Notes: generated by a model from the letters alone, not told the origin. A stretch of DNA of 45,870 nt from BJGO01 sp039810885 (GCA_039810885.1 JBDHXV010000022.1:1-45870); one strand, 5' to 3'; shown: positions 1-8,901, counted from the stretch's first letter. A program made the numbers and translations.

Positions 1-99
1 ACCTATATTGTCAAACGTATTGCCGGCATTTATTCTGTTAGCGAAAGCGAAGTGATGCAGCAAACTGCCGATAACGCACGCAGAATGTTCGGGGAGTAG
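1..99 (+). CDS. TatD-family metal-dependent hydrolase, C-terminal end (partial)
   Basis: Only the last 32 codons and a TAG stop are in the window; the gene enters from the left. The peptide ends with a helix followed by the motif N-A-R-R-M-F-G-E. This is how TatD-family deoxyribonucleases usually finish (a 'T..NA..LFG' ending after an 'iA.i..vs...v' helix). TatD enzymes are two-metal TIM-barrel 3'-5' DNases, but none of the metal ligands can be seen here. The family call therefore rests on the C-terminal signature alone. The stop codon is directly followed, with no spacer, by the stop codon of the opposing gene. Confidence 0.6.
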   Translation, partial: TYIVKRIAGIYSVSESEVMQQTADNARRMFGE

Positions 100-1584
100 T
101 TATTTTTTACTCAAATAGCTTACAATATTTCGTAGTGCAAGGTCAATCTGCAATGCATTCATCTCATCATAATGATTGGTAAGCTTATCAATCCAATTGT
201 GCAATGCATCATTATCACTTGTCAGTTCGCGCAAGCGGTGGAGGCTTTGCATTAACTTTATTCGATTATTCTCCATGCGGGCATTATTCAACTCTAACAA
301 AACCTGCTTTAGAGGGTTAAATTCTATCTGCGATTTACTATGGATAAAAAATGGAGACTCTTGTTCGTCTTCTTTATATGCATATACTCTCATTAAGGCA
401 TGAAACAAATCAGGCAGTTCAAACGGCTTAACCAGCGTATCTTCTTTAGTAAAGCCTATAGTTATCAGTTTAGATTTTACTTGTTCCGGTAATTGATGCC
501 GGTCTATTAAGGATGGATGTGGATTTATAATAATATAAGCGTCGGCTTCCTTGCTTAAAGTAGCGGCATTCAGATGTTCTGAAGTCTGAATATCGGCAAG
601 GCGTATCACGCGCTTGATAATATCTTTTAACAAGGAATTTTCAATAGCCGTGTTTCCTATGATTTGAATATGAATATATTTCAGTCTTTGAATGATGTAA
701 TCCTCATTAAGCGCATCGACTTCATGTAAAGAGAAATACTCCTTCTGAGCCTGTAATACATATTGTTCTAATGTTTTTAAATAATTTAAATCATCTCCAG
801 CTCTTCCCTTCTGTAACATCAATGCACTAATCCATTTTGACACTTGAATGGTTTGTGCTATGGTGTTCGTATTCCATTGATGAGTTAAATCTTGTGTGTT
901 TGCTTGCAGCGGCATCCTGTTTTTTCTTCGCCTAATCAGGATTATTAGTACAAGCAAAAAGAGTAAAACACTAATACCCAAAAGAATGTCAAAGTTGAGT
1001 ACATTTTTTTGCGATTCTAATTTCAATTCCTCGTATTCACCGGCCAATTTATCTATCTCAATATTTGAAATATTAATTTTATTATTCGCAACATTAAACA
1101 AGCTGTCCCAGAATATTTCCTTATTGATTCTATTTAAACTATCTGCAATGCGACTAGATTGAAAAGCCTTCTTCCAGTCATTAAGAGATACATATAAGCC
1201 TGTCAATTCGCCATATACGATTGCTTTCGTTTGCGCATTGCTCTGTGAATCAACAAACGCTTTTACTGAATTTAAAATGGGTAATAATTGATATGCATGA
1301 TTGGTATAAATAAATGACGCACAGATGTGAGGTAGTTGTTGAATCAGCTCGGGCGGAGTAAGGTAATGTTTGCCCAAAGTTAATTTCTTACTAATCAGGT
1401 GATAGGCGGAGTCGTATTGCAAACTATTCGCAAACTGTTCAAAATGGTGCCAATCTGTTTGAGAGAGCGAATCCGAAACAGTTGGAGGAGGCTGCACGAA
1501 ACCCGCATGAACATAGGGCTGAGCTTGAAGTGTCGTTAGTTTCAAGATCAGAATAATACTGCAACATATATTCAATCTTCTCAT
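100..1584 (-). CDS. Membrane-anchored signalling protein with receiver-like domain, no kinase domain
   Basis: About 494 aa from the ATG at 1584. An in-frame TTG at 1608 would add 8 residues, but the ATG gives a cleaner signal peptide (M-R-R-L-N..., ending L-Q-A-Q). Then come a helical, TPR-like periplasmic region of about 170 residues, one membrane helix at about residues 196-217 followed by R-R-R-K, and a cytoplasmic part. Residues about 302-403 resemble a response-regulator receiver fold and end in L-V-K-P-F-E-L-P, the usual conserved Lys-Pro-Phe of receivers. The strand expected to carry the phospho-accepting Asp reads I-I-I-N, so the domain looks degenerate. About 80 helical residues follow. 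I see no histidine kinase, HATPase or output DNA-binding motif. It lies divergent to a Crp/Fnr regulator. Function not recognised; a phosphorylation-independent signalling role is inference. Confidence 0.6.
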   Translation of the reverse strand: MRRLNICCSIILILKLTTLQAQPYVHAGFVQPPPTVSDSLSQTDWHHFEQFANSLQYDSAYHLISKKLTLGKHYLTPPELIQQLPHICASFIYTNHAYQLLPILNSVKAFVDSQSNAQTKAIVYGELTGLYVSLNDWKKAFQSSRIADSLNRINKEIFWDSLFNVANNKINISNIEIDKLAGEYEELKLESQKNVLNFDILLGISVLLFLLVLIILIRRRKNRMPLQANTQDLTHQWNTNTIAQTIQVSKWISALMLQKGRAGDDLNYLKTLEQYVLQAQKEYFSLHEVDALNEDYIIQRLKYIHIQIIGNTAIENSLLKDIIKRVIRLADIQTSEHLNAATLSKEADAYIIINPHPSLIDRHQLPEQVKSKLITIGFTKEDTLVKPFELPDLFHALMRVYAYKEDEQESPFFIHSKSQIEFNPLKQVLLELNNARMENNRIKLMQSLHRLRELTSDNDALHNWIDKLTNHYDEMNALQIDLALRNIVSYLSKK

Positions 1585-1657
1585 CAGATATCGAATTAGT
1601 ATATTCAAACAACCGTTATTTTAAGCATCTTATCGGTAAAATATAGCAAATAACATG

Positions 1658-1665
1658 TATTTTTG
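1658..1665 (+). promoter_or_regulatory. Bacteroidota -7 element for the Crp/Fnr gene
   Basis: TATTTTTG matches the Bacteroidota primary sigma -7 consensus TAnnTTTG exactly. It lies 24 nt before the ATG at 1690. The usual TSS distance would give a leader of about 18 nt. It supports the ATG at 1690 over an upstream TTG at 1663 that overlaps the element. I see no matching -33 TTTG. Confidence 0.55.
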
Positions 1666-1689
1666 AATGTCTGTTCTAATTATTTTGAT

Positions 1690-2349
1690 ATGGCAATATT
1701 AACTGCATCGCAACAAGAAATCAGCTACTTTCTCGATACATTATTTCCACAATTTGAGCTTGAGTTACGTCAACAAATTGTGGAACATGGAATCATTCAA
1801 CACGTTGGAGCAAATCACATCATTGCAAAACCAGGACAAAAAGTTCGTTCCCTGACTTTGATCGTTGAAGGCCTTGTTAAAGTTTTTCAGGAACGTGAGA
1901 ACGGAGATGAGTTTTTCTTATATCATTTATCAGCCGGGCAAGTCTGTACACTACGACTATTATGCAATGATCAATTAGAGAATCAGGATATTACCAAACA
2001 AACGGTAGATGCAAGTACCCTCATAGCTATACCTCTTCAAACTGTTGACACTTTAATTAATCGGTATGATAGCTGGAATACCTTTTTGGTGAACGCCTAT
2101 CGATCTAGGTTTCGTGAGTTGTTAGACGCTTTGTCGAACATGGCGTTTAACGGCCTTGGACAACGACTTGAAAACTATCTGGAAAAACAAGTAAAGAGCT
2201 ACAAATCCAATCAACTTCACATTACACATGAGGGAATAGCACGAGATATTAATACTTCCCGCGTAGTTGTATCTCGTTTATTAAAACAAATGCAGGATGC
2301 AGGCAAACTGAAATTACACAGGAATTATATCGAATTGAGTTTGAATTGA
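1690..2349 (+). CDS. Crp/Fnr-family transcriptional regulator
   Basis: 219 aa from the ATG at 1690. Layout is classic Crp/Fnr: an N-terminal cyclic-nucleotide-binding-like beta-roll (about residues 30-115, with I-V-E-G-L-V-K-V-F and 'E..G.EFFLYHLSAG'), a dimerisation helix, and a C-terminal winged helix (about 175-219). The recognition helix region reads I-T-H-E-G-I-A-R-D-I-N-T-S-R-V-V-V-S-R-L-L-K. The FNR-type iron-sulfur cysteine cluster is not present, so it is not an obvious oxygen sensor. Bacteroidota carry many such regulators, and the ligand cannot be read from sequence. It is divergent from the receiver-like membrane protein at 100..1584, with about 105 nt between starts, so it may regulate that gene as well as itself. 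Confidence 0.85.
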   Translation: MAILTASQQEISYFLDTLFPQFELELRQQIVEHGIIQHVGANHIIAKPGQKVRSLTLIVEGLVKVFQERENGDEFFLYHLSAGQVCTLRLLCNDQLENQDITKQTVDASTLIAIPLQTVDTLINRYDSWNTFLVNAYRSRFRELLDALSNMAFNGLGQRLENYLEKQVKSYKSNQLHITHEGIARDINTSRVVVSRLLKQMQDAGKLKLHRNYIELSLN

Positions 2350-2404
2350 TTCTTATGGTTTATATATTTCGATTCTGCCTTCTTCTCATGTCGAAATCGT
2401 TTCG

Positions 2405-3643
2405 TTACTCATAACGGAGAGCATCTATTGGATCTAGTTTGGATGCTTTAATGGCAGGGTATATTCCTGCGAATACACCTACCAACAGGCAGAAGAATAG
2501 GCCAAGAATCATCCATAACCATGGAACGATAAATCCACTATCAAAGAATACGGATACCAGATTACCGACGATTATTCCGAGTATAACTCCCACTATTCCT
2601 CCGATTTGACAAATGACAACAGCTTCGGTAAGAAATTGGGTACGAATACTCGAACGTGTGGCTCCAAGTGCTTTAGCCACGCCAATTTCGCGTGTGCGCT
2701 CCGTTACCAGGACCAACATAATATTCATTAAACCGATACCTGCACCAAATAATGTAATAACTCCGATTAATGTTGCCCCTAAGGTAATATATCTTATGTC
2801 TTCCATTGCTCGATTCGCAACAGCATCACTCATTTTAATATCGAAATCGTTGGCATCTTGAATCTGAATCTTGCGAATTTTGCGCATCATAGCCGTTGCC
2901 TCTGCAACGCCTTCCTGCAAAAATTTTATTGAAGGGACCGATACTGAAATGGTGTAGGATGCACCATTTCCTGTGTAATTTCTTGCGGCATTTAATAAGG
3001 GAATGATTACTTGGTTGTCGGCATTGTTCATCATACTTGAGCCTTTTGAGTGAAGTATTCCAATGACCTTGTAACGGCTTGAGCCGATAAGCACTTCTGC
3101 TTTTGTAGCATCTATATAGGGTGGAATAATTTTAGTCATTACGTCTTTACCTAATAGCACTACGTTGGCGCCGGCTTGCACCTCGCCAACGTTGAAATAT
3201 CGTCCTTTGGCAATATCGGTAATCATTACTTTCAGATAATTCTCATCTGCTCCTACAATTCTTACGTTTGGATTTGTTTTGTATGATTCGTACTTAATGG
3301 TAGCATTGATCGGGGCTATACACGATACAGTAGTTATAGAGGGGAAATTAAACCTATGTTTAAACTGCATAGCCTGATCATAACGGATAGCGTGTCCCTG
3401 CTTATCGGATATTTCACCGTGCCGTCGCATACCTAATCCGCTTTGCCTGATAGTAAACGTATTGGTACCTATAGAGGCGAAGTTATTGTTTATGCTGGCT
3501 TTCAATCCATCTATTGCCGTTAAGATTCCTACTAAGGCCATTATGCCAAAAGCGATAATGGATAAGGTTAGAATCGCTCTTACTTTATTGCTCTTAATAG
3601 AGGCAAAAGCCAGTTTGATGTTAATGAATATCTCGGGATGCAA
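2405..3643 (-). CDS. ABC transporter permease, FtsX/MacB type
   Basis: 412 aa. One membrane helix near the N-terminus (about 23-43) is followed by a large periplasmic MacB_PCD-like domain (about 45-280) and three C-terminal helices (about 285-312, 340-362, 373-395). The FtsX signature is clear: 'ERTREIGVAKALGATR' sits between helices 2 and 3, and the protein ends A-S-K-L-D-P-I-D-A-L-R-Y-E. MacB-type permeases work with a cytoplasmic ATPase and often a periplasmic adaptor, exporting lipoproteins, peptides or macrolides. Neither partner gene is in this neighbourhood. It starts 12 nt after the stop of the acyl-CoA dehydrogenase upstream, so it is probably the second gene of that transcript. The substrate is unknown. 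Confidence 0.9.
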   Translation of the reverse strand: MHPEIFINIKLAFASIKSNKVRAILTLSIIAFGIMALVGILTAIDGLKASINNNFASIGTNTFTIRQSGLGMRRHGEISDKQGHAIRYDQAMQFKHRFNFPSITTVSCIAPINATIKYESYKTNPNVRIVGADENYLKVMITDIAKGRYFNVGEVQAGANVVLLGKDVMTKIIPPYIDATKAEVLIGSSRYKVIGILHSKGSSMMNNADNQVIIPLLNAARNYTGNGASYTISVSVPSIKFLQEGVAEATAMMRKIRKIQIQDANDFDIKMSDAVANRAMEDIRYITLGATLIGVITLFGAGIGLMNIMLVLVTERTREIGVAKALGATRSSIRTQFLTEAVVICQIGGIVGVILGIIVGNLVSVFFDSGFIVPWLWMILGLFFCLLVGVFAGIYPAIKASKLDPIDALRYE

Positions 3644-3655
3644 ATACGATGGAGA

Positions 3656-5446
3656 TTAATAGCAATAGTGATTGGCTTGAATCAACTCGTCTGCAATTTG
3701 TCGTCTGAGTTGTTTTGTGTTTACTAATGTTTGCTTGCAAAAACGTTTTAATCCTAGTTGTAACATATTCAACTCGTCACCTTCTGCAAATGCGGCAATG
3801 GCATTCTTTCCTTCTGTTTCAATGCGTATCATGGAATCAAAAAGGTAAGTACGCATCATCGCATCTGCGGTCTTTGCATTAGCGTGATTCATCTGCATCA
3901 ACTTTTCTGTGCGTAATAAAATTGATTCAGAAAGATATAACTCAGAAATCATGTTCGCAATATTCATGAGTATTTCCTGCTCATTTTCTAACGCCATCAT
4001 GAGCTTCTGCACCGCAGCTCCTGCGGTCATCAGAGTTGCTTTTTTCATATTGCCGATTAATTTTTTTTCGTAAGCGTATGGGGCGTCATTATCCTCACTA
4101 AAGTCGGGGACAGTCATTAATTCCTTTTGTACGTTCATTGCAGGAGTCATCAAATCTAAATGTCCTTTCATTGCGCGTTTGAGAAGCATATCGACCGTAA
4201 GAAGACGGTTGATTTCGTTCGTCCCTTCAAAGATGCGGTTGATACGTGCATCGCGATATGCGCGTGCAGCAGGCATTTCTTCCGAGTAACCCATCCCCCC
4301 ATGTATTTGTACACATTCATCTACCACATAATTTAATGTTTCCGAACCATATACTTTCAATATGGCACATTCAATAGCATACTCCTCTGCTGCACCCATC
4401 AACGCATCGTGGTAAGCCTTTCCTGAAGTTCGAAGTTCATCTACTTTAATCTGAATTTGATGGGAGGCGCGATATAAAGCGGATTCGATGACGTAGGTGC
4501 GTATAGCCTGTTCTGCTAACTTATGTTGTATGGCACCGAAGGAGGCAATAGGCTTTTTAAATTGTTCTCGTTGCGTTGCATATTGTAAAGAAACTGTTGA
4601 CAAACGTTTACATGCACCGAGTGTTGCGGCACATAATTTTTGCCGGCCAATGTTTAAAATGTTAAATGCGATTAGATGTCCTTTACCTATTTCGCCTAAA
4701 ACATTTTCTACAGGCACCTTAACATCTTGAAAAAATATTTGTCTTGTTGAGCTGCCTTTGATTCCAAGCTTATGCTCTTCCTCGCCACGTGTTAGCCCGG
4801 GTGAGTTTGCTTCTACAATAAAGCCGGTAAACTTTTCTCCGTCAATCTTTGCAAAAACGGTAAATACATCAGCAAAACCTCCGTTGGTAATCCACATTTT
4901 TTGCCCGTTCAATACATAGTATTTCCCGTCCGGACTTAGTACTGCTTTTGTTTTAGCCGCCAGCGCATCGGATCCGCTCCCTGGTTCAGTTAAACAATAG
5001 GCTCCTTTTAATTGACCCGATGCAAGCCCCGGTAAGTACTTTTTTTTCTGCACTTCTGTGCCATAATATAGAATAGGTAATGTGCCGATGCCTGTGTGTG
5101 CGGCTAAGGTTACCGCAAATGATCCTGCCCCGCCTATTTGTTCGGTGACCAACGTTGAAGTAATAAAGTCGGAGCCGGTGCCTCCGTATTCTTCGGGAAC
5201 GGATAAACCCAACAAGCCCTGACTCCCGGCTAGGTTCATCAGTTCAACAGCCAGTCCTGCTTCTTGTGCATCTATCCGATTGGCTTTAGGCAGTACTTCT
5301 TGGTCAACAAATTCGAGTGCAGCCTGAGCCATCAGTTTCTGATCCTCACTATATTCTTCGGGAATATAAGTCTGCTCAGGTAATGTATTTTTTATTAAGA
5401 ACTCGCCTCCTTTTAGTGTGCTTAATTGGGTACTTGTAGTGGTCAT
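3656..5446 (-). CDS. Acyl-CoA dehydrogenase (long, VLCAD/ACAD9-like form)
   Basis: 596 aa, longer than the roughly 380 aa core because of a C-terminal extension of about 170 helical residues, as in VLCAD/ACAD9-like enzymes. It should catalyse FAD-dependent alpha,beta-dehydrogenation of acyl-CoA, the first step of beta-oxidation. Visible signatures are 'CLTEPGSGSDA' (about residues 151-161), 'YVLNGQKMWITNGG' (about 177-190) and 'QIHGGMGYSEE' (about 380-390). The catalytic base is Glu407 in F-E-G-T-N-E-I-N-R, equivalent to MCAD Glu376. The start at 5446 follows a near-consensus promoter carrying a palindrome (5467-5488). First gene of a two-gene unit with the FtsX-type permease. Chain-length preference is inference from overall length. 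Confidence 0.92.
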   Translation of the reverse strand: MTTTSTQLSTLKGGEFLIKNTLPEQTYIPEEYSEDQKLMAQAALEFVDQEVLPKANRIDAQEAGLAVELMNLAGSQGLLGLSVPEEYGGTGSDFITSTLVTEQIGGAGSFAVTLAAHTGIGTLPILYYGTEVQKKKYLPGLASGQLKGAYCLTEPGSGSDALAAKTKAVLSPDGKYYVLNGQKMWITNGGFADVFTVFAKIDGEKFTGFIVEANSPGLTRGEEEHKLGIKGSSTRQIFFQDVKVPVENVLGEIGKGHLIAFNILNIGRQKLCAATLGACKRLSTVSLQYATQREQFKKPIASFGAIQHKLAEQAIRTYVIESALYRASHQIQIKVDELRTSGKAYHDALMGAAEEYAIECAILKVYGSETLNYVVDECVQIHGGMGYSEEMPAARAYRDARINRIFEGTNEINRLLTVDMLLKRAMKGHLDLMTPAMNVQKELMTVPDFSEDNDAPYAYEKKLIGNMKKATLMTAGAAVQKLMMALENEQEILMNIANMISELYLSESILLRTEKLMQMNHANAKTADAMMRTYLFDSMIRIETEGKNAIAAFAEGDELNMLQLGLKRFCKQTLVNTKQLRRQIADELIQANHYCY

Positions 5447-5466
5447 AAATACTGTTTTTGTCGTTT

Positions 5467-5488
5467 GAAAGTTAACAACTAAGTTGTT
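5467..5488 (-). promoter_or_regulatory. Promoter with 15-bp palindromic operator candidate upstream of acyl-CoA dehydrogenase
   Basis: Positions 5474-5488 read AACAACT-A-AGTTGTT, a perfect 7-bp inverted repeat around one base. On the minus strand it abuts TAACTTTC (5467-5474), a one-mismatch version of the Bacteroidota -7 element TAnnTTTG, 20 nt before the start codon at 5446. A palindrome on the edge of a core promoter is the usual layout of a repressor site. TetR-family regulators commonly control acyl-CoA dehydrogenase genes, but no such regulator is encoded in this window. Confidence 0.45.
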
Positions 5489-5617
5489 GTGTGTTGTCTG
5501 TTTTTTTACAAAAATTCAATTGTTGAGATTGTTCATTTGTAAACCTGCGCTCCCGCTGTTACAAAGCAGAATATCTGTTAAATTTTCTATCTTTCCAATT
5601 GTAAAAGAACACGTACT

Positions 5618-6343
5618 ATGAAGTTATTATACTCATCAGCTCTATTCAGTATATTATTTTTTCTTTCAATCTCTATATGGGCACAACAACAACCTCAAAA
5701 GATAAAAGCGAAGGTGGACGTAACCGATGATGGCTCGTATAAAAACTCGATACGCATGAATATTTTTAATGCGATGTTCAGCTATCCTTCATTCACCTAT
5801 GAGCGCTTTATAAATCCGCATCTGTCTTTATGCTTGGATGCTTCTTTCAGAGCAACAACAGCCAGTGCCGCTTCCTCCTCAATATTTGAAGACTCTATTA
5901 ATCGAAGAAGTATAAGCTCTTTTATACTCCATCCGGCCTTGCGTTTATATATTTTTCAGAATCCAAAATCCGGGTTGAATACGTATGCATCGTTTTTCTA
6001 TAAATACAGGTATTTTCAATCTGAAAACGATTATCCCGACAAGGCGAGCTTTGATATTAATGGTAATGTGACCCACACAAACTATGATAACACTTATACC
6101 GAAACTACGCACGGGGCCGGAATGCTAATCGGTTTTACGACAAGTGGTAAGTCAAGAATTGTCGCTGATTTTTTTCTAGGCACTCAATTCCTTAATACGA
6201 GCAATCGTTTTTCTTTTATTGATAAAAGCGTTACTTACGATCGCTTCAAGAGGAATATCGGCACAAAAACCGTGATTGATCCTTTCTCCGTATTAACATT
6301 AAGTAATTTTCGGTGTGGCTTTACAATCGGTGTGAAATTTTGA
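5618..6343 (+). CDS. Secreted, probable outer-membrane beta-barrel protein
   Basis: 241 aa. The N-terminus is a signal peptide (M-K-L-L-Y-S..., hydrophobic to I-S-I-W-A-Q, cleavage near residue 22). The mature part alternates polar and hydrophobic residues in short strands rich in Tyr, Phe, Thr and Ser, including 'YPSFTYERFINPHLSL' and 'HPALRLYIFQNP'. It ends with the aromatic strand F-R-C-G-F-T-I-G-V-K-F, a terminal Phe typical of outer-membrane barrels. It resembles small porin-like Bacteroidota families such as DUF3575, but I cannot assign one. TATCTTTC (5588-5595) is a near-match -7 element, 23 nt before the ATG. Its stop is separated by a single base from the stop of pepT on the other strand. 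Confidence 0.6.
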   Translation: MKLLYSSALFSILFFLSISIWAQQQPQKIKAKVDVTDDGSYKNSIRMNIFNAMFSYPSFTYERFINPHLSLCLDASFRATTASAASSSIFEDSINRRSISSFILHPALRLYIFQNPKSGLNTYASFFYKYRYFQSENDYPDKASFDINGNVTHTNYDNTYTETTHGAGMLIGFTTSGKSRIVADFFLGTQFLNTSNRFSFIDKSVTYDRFKRNIGTKTVIDPFSVLTLSNFRCGFTIGVKF

Positions 6344-6344
6344 G

Positions 6345-7586
6345 TTAAGATTTTTCTTCCCAAATTTTTACAATTTCCACAATCATCTCTACTGCTTTAT
6401 TCATGTCTTGTATTGAAATAAATTCATGCTTACTATGAATCGCTTGTTCTCCTGCAAATAAATTGGGGCACGGCAAGCCCATAAATGACAGCTTACTGCC
6501 ATCCGTTCCTCCACGAATACTTTCTTTTTTAACCGTTAAGCCAATACGCTCAATTGCTTCTATTGCATAGTTTACAACCTTCGGATGTTGATTAAGTACT
6601 TCTTTCATATTACGGTATTGTTCTTTTACTTCAAAGGCCATTCGCGCCCCCGGATTTGATGATACCACACGCTCTGCAATGTTTCTGAGCAGTGTTTCTT
6701 TAATTTCCAGTTCAGATGTTTTAAAATCACGAATGATAAACTCCAGAGTACAACGTTCTGCAATACCTTCTATCCGAGTGGGATGAAAGAATCCCTCGCG
6801 TCCTGAGGTTGTTTCAGGGCTTAGTTTGTCTTTAGGTAAAGCGTTCAATACTTCGCCCGCTATCTTTAGTGCGTTCACTAACTTTCCTTTTGCATAACCC
6901 GGGTGTGCAATGATGCCTTCAATAATAAGAGTTACGGCATCCGCACTGAATGTTTCATCTTCTATAGTACCAGCTTCGCCGCCATCAAGCGTGTAACAAT
7001 AATCTGCAGCAATTTTCTTTAAATCTATTTTAGCTGTTCCCTTGCCGACTTCTTCATCCGGTGTAAAAACAAATTTTATATCTCCATGCTTAACTTCAGG
7101 ATGCGTTATTAAGTAATGCGCGGCATCCATTATTTCTGCTACTCCGGCTTTATCATCCGAGCCTAACAAGGTTAACCCCGAAGCGGTGATTATATCATGC
7201 CCGATTAATTTTTTGAGATAAGGATAATCTCGTGTAGAAATAATCTGTGTGGGATCATCAGGTAATACTATGTCTGCCCCATTGTAGTTCTTATGTAGAA
7301 TGGGTTTTACATTCTGCCCGCTGCAATCCGGAGCAGTATCTACATGTGCACAAAATGCAATAGCCGGAGTTTTCTTATTGGAGTTAGATGGAATAGTTGC
7401 ATATACATAGCCATATTCATCCATAACTGCATTACTGATGCCCATCGTCTGCAATTCCTTAACTAACAAGGCAGATAATTTTTTTTGTTTTTCAGTGGTT
7501 GGGGTAAGTTCAGACTGCGGATCGCTCTGAGTATCTATTTGCACGTAACGTATAAAACGCTCTGATGCAGTGAATGCATAGTTCAT
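6345..7586 (-). CDS. pepT: Peptidase T (tripeptide aminopeptidase)
   Basis: 413 aa from the ATG at 7586, the usual length of about 410. A longer in-frame reading extends into the opposite gene and adds about 105 residues of non-homologous sequence, so it is rejected. M20-family dizinc aminopeptidase that removes N-terminal residues from tripeptides in the cytoplasm. Metal-site signatures: H81-V-D83 in 'CAHVDTAPD', the bridging Asp in 'LLGSDDKAGVAEI', the Glu-Glu pair in 'FTPDEEVGKG', and 'TLDGGEAGTIEDE' for the next metal ligand. The C-terminal 'IRGGTDGSKLSFMGLPCPNLFAG' and 'HSKHEFI' are the diagnostic PepT blocks. Divergent from the M16 protease gene, with about 80 nt between starts. Confidence 0.95.
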   Translation of the reverse strand: MNYAFTASERFIRYVQIDTQSDPQSELTPTTEKQKKLSALLVKELQTMGISNAVMDEYGYVYATIPSNSNKKTPAIAFCAHVDTAPDCSGQNVKPILHKNYNGADIVLPDDPTQIISTRDYPYLKKLIGHDIITASGLTLLGSDDKAGVAEIMDAAHYLITHPEVKHGDIKFVFTPDEEVGKGTAKIDLKKIAADYCYTLDGGEAGTIEDETFSADAVTLIIEGIIAHPGYAKGKLVNALKIAGEVLNALPKDKLSPETTSGREGFFHPTRIEGIAERCTLEFIIRDFKTSELEIKETLLRNIAERVVSSNPGARMAFEVKEQYRNMKEVLNQHPKVVNYAIEAIERIGLTVKKESIRGGTDGSKLSFMGLPCPNLFAGEQAIHSKHEFISIQDMNKAVEMIVEIVKIWEEKS

Positions 7587-7665
7587 GTGATTATTGCTTG
7601 CCTCTAAAAATAGCGAGGTCGAATCGAATAAAAAATTCAGATGCACTTTTGTATTGCTTCTAACT

Positions 7666-8901
7666 ATGATTTCATTTAAAAAACACACACTCAAAAACGG
7701 CTTGCGAGTAATAATACACGAAGACCGTAGTACTCCACTTGTAGCAGTAAATATTTTATATAACGTTGGTGCTCGTGACGAAGACCCAAGTCGTACGGGC
7801 TTTGCACATTTGTTCGAACATCTGATGTTTGGCGGCTCGGAACACATCCCGACATTCGATGGGCCACTACAACTCGCCGGGGCAGAGAACAATGCCTTCA
7901 CTTCGAATGATATTACGAATTATTACGAAACCATTCCTGCAGAAAATATTGAGACTGCCCTTTGGCTTGAGTCTGATCGTATGAATAAATTAAACTTTGA
8001 AGCGGCTCTGGATGTGCAACGTAAAGTTGTGTGTGAAGAGTTCAAAGAACATTATCTCAATCAGCCTTATGGCGACGTATGGCATAAACTGCGAGCATTG
8101 GCATACACCACACATCCTTATCAATGGCCAACCATAGGGAAGGAATTAAAACATATTGAGGAAGCAACTTATGAAGATGTCGAACGGTTTTTTTATAAAT
8201 TTTACCGCCCGAATAATGCCATACTCGTCTTAGCGGGAAACATTAATGCAGAACATGGAATTGCCTTAACGGAGAAATGGTTTTCAGAAATACCCTCCGG
8301 TGAGCCGATAGATAAAAAGAAGATTGTACAAGAGCCACAACAAGTGGAATCGCATTTTCTTGAAGTAAAAGCCGATGTCCCTGTCACGGCAATTTTTAAA
8401 GCCTATCACATGCCGGCACGCTATGATGAACACTATTTTGCTGCTGACTTGCTTAGTGATGTGCTATCCGCTGGTCGTTCCTCACGGCTGTTTCATCCTT
8501 TAGTCAAAGAGAAAAAAATCTTTTCTGAAATCTCAGCCTATGTAACAGGAAGTATAGATCCGGGCTTATTGGTGATTGAGGGTAAACTTGCCGATGGAAT
8601 TACGCCTCAAAGTGCGGAAGTTGCATTACAAGAGGAGTTGGATAAAGTAATTCATTATCGTATCTCTGATGAAGAATTGCAAAAGGTTAAGAATCGTATA
8701 GAGTCACAAATGGAATTTGGTGAAACAGAATTGCTAAATCGAGCCATGGGTTTAGCATATGCCGAATTACTCGGCGATGCCGATATCGTGAATAAAGAAA
8801 AAGAGCAATACATGGCTGTAAGTGCCGAACAAATTCAAGAACAGGCTCAAATAATCTTGAGGCCAAGCAACTGCTCCACACTTCACTACCTTGCTAATTG
8901 A
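7666..8901 (+). CDS. M16-family zinc metalloprotease (pitrilysin/insulinase fold)
   Basis: 411 aa from the ATG at 7666; an in-frame ATG at 7594 would add 24 residues that do not belong to the family. The inverted zinc motif H48-L-F-E51-H52 (HxxEH) is intact in 'GFAHLFEHLMFGG'. About 75 residues later comes the acidic region 'CEEFKEHYLNQPYGD' that supplies the third ligand. The length fits a single-subunit M16B protein, half of a classical two-half M16. Bacteroidota often encode a second inactive M16 partner next door; none is seen here. CACTTTTG at 7644-7651 is one base off the -7 consensus and would give a very short leader. The last 8 nt overlap the 3' end of the lipoprotein gene on the other strand. 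Substrate unknown. Confidence 0.9.
   Translation: MISFKKHTLKNGLRVIIHEDRSTPLVAVNILYNVGARDEDPSRTGFAHLFEHLMFGGSEHIPTFDGPLQLAGAENNAFTSNDITNYYETIPAENIETALWLESDRMNKLNFEAALDVQRKVVCEEFKEHYLNQPYGDVWHKLRALAYTTHPYQWPTIGKELKHIEEATYEDVERFFYKFYRPNNAILVLAGNINAEHGIALTEKWFSEIPSGEPIDKKKIVQEPQQVESHFLEVKADVPVTAIFKAYHMPARYDEHYFAADLLSDVLSAGRSSRLFHPLVKEKKIFSEISAYVTGSIDPGLLVIEGKLADGITPQSAEVALQEELDKVIHYRISDEELQKVKNRIESQMEFGETELLNRAMGLAYAELLGDADIVNKEKEQYMAVSAEQIQEQAQIILRPSNCSTLHYLAN

Noticed and set aside
2366..2397. ATTTCGA/TCGAAAT inverted repeat between the Crp/Fnr and permease genes
   Set aside because: Short AT-rich arms with an 18-nt loop and no T-run; it could be a weak terminator but I cannot support it.
7587..7901. 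An N-terminal extension of peptidase T across the divergent promoter and into the M16 gene
   Set aside because: The added residues do not resemble PepT, the family starts at M-N-Y-A-F, and the extension would run antisense through the conserved HxxEH region of the M16 gene.
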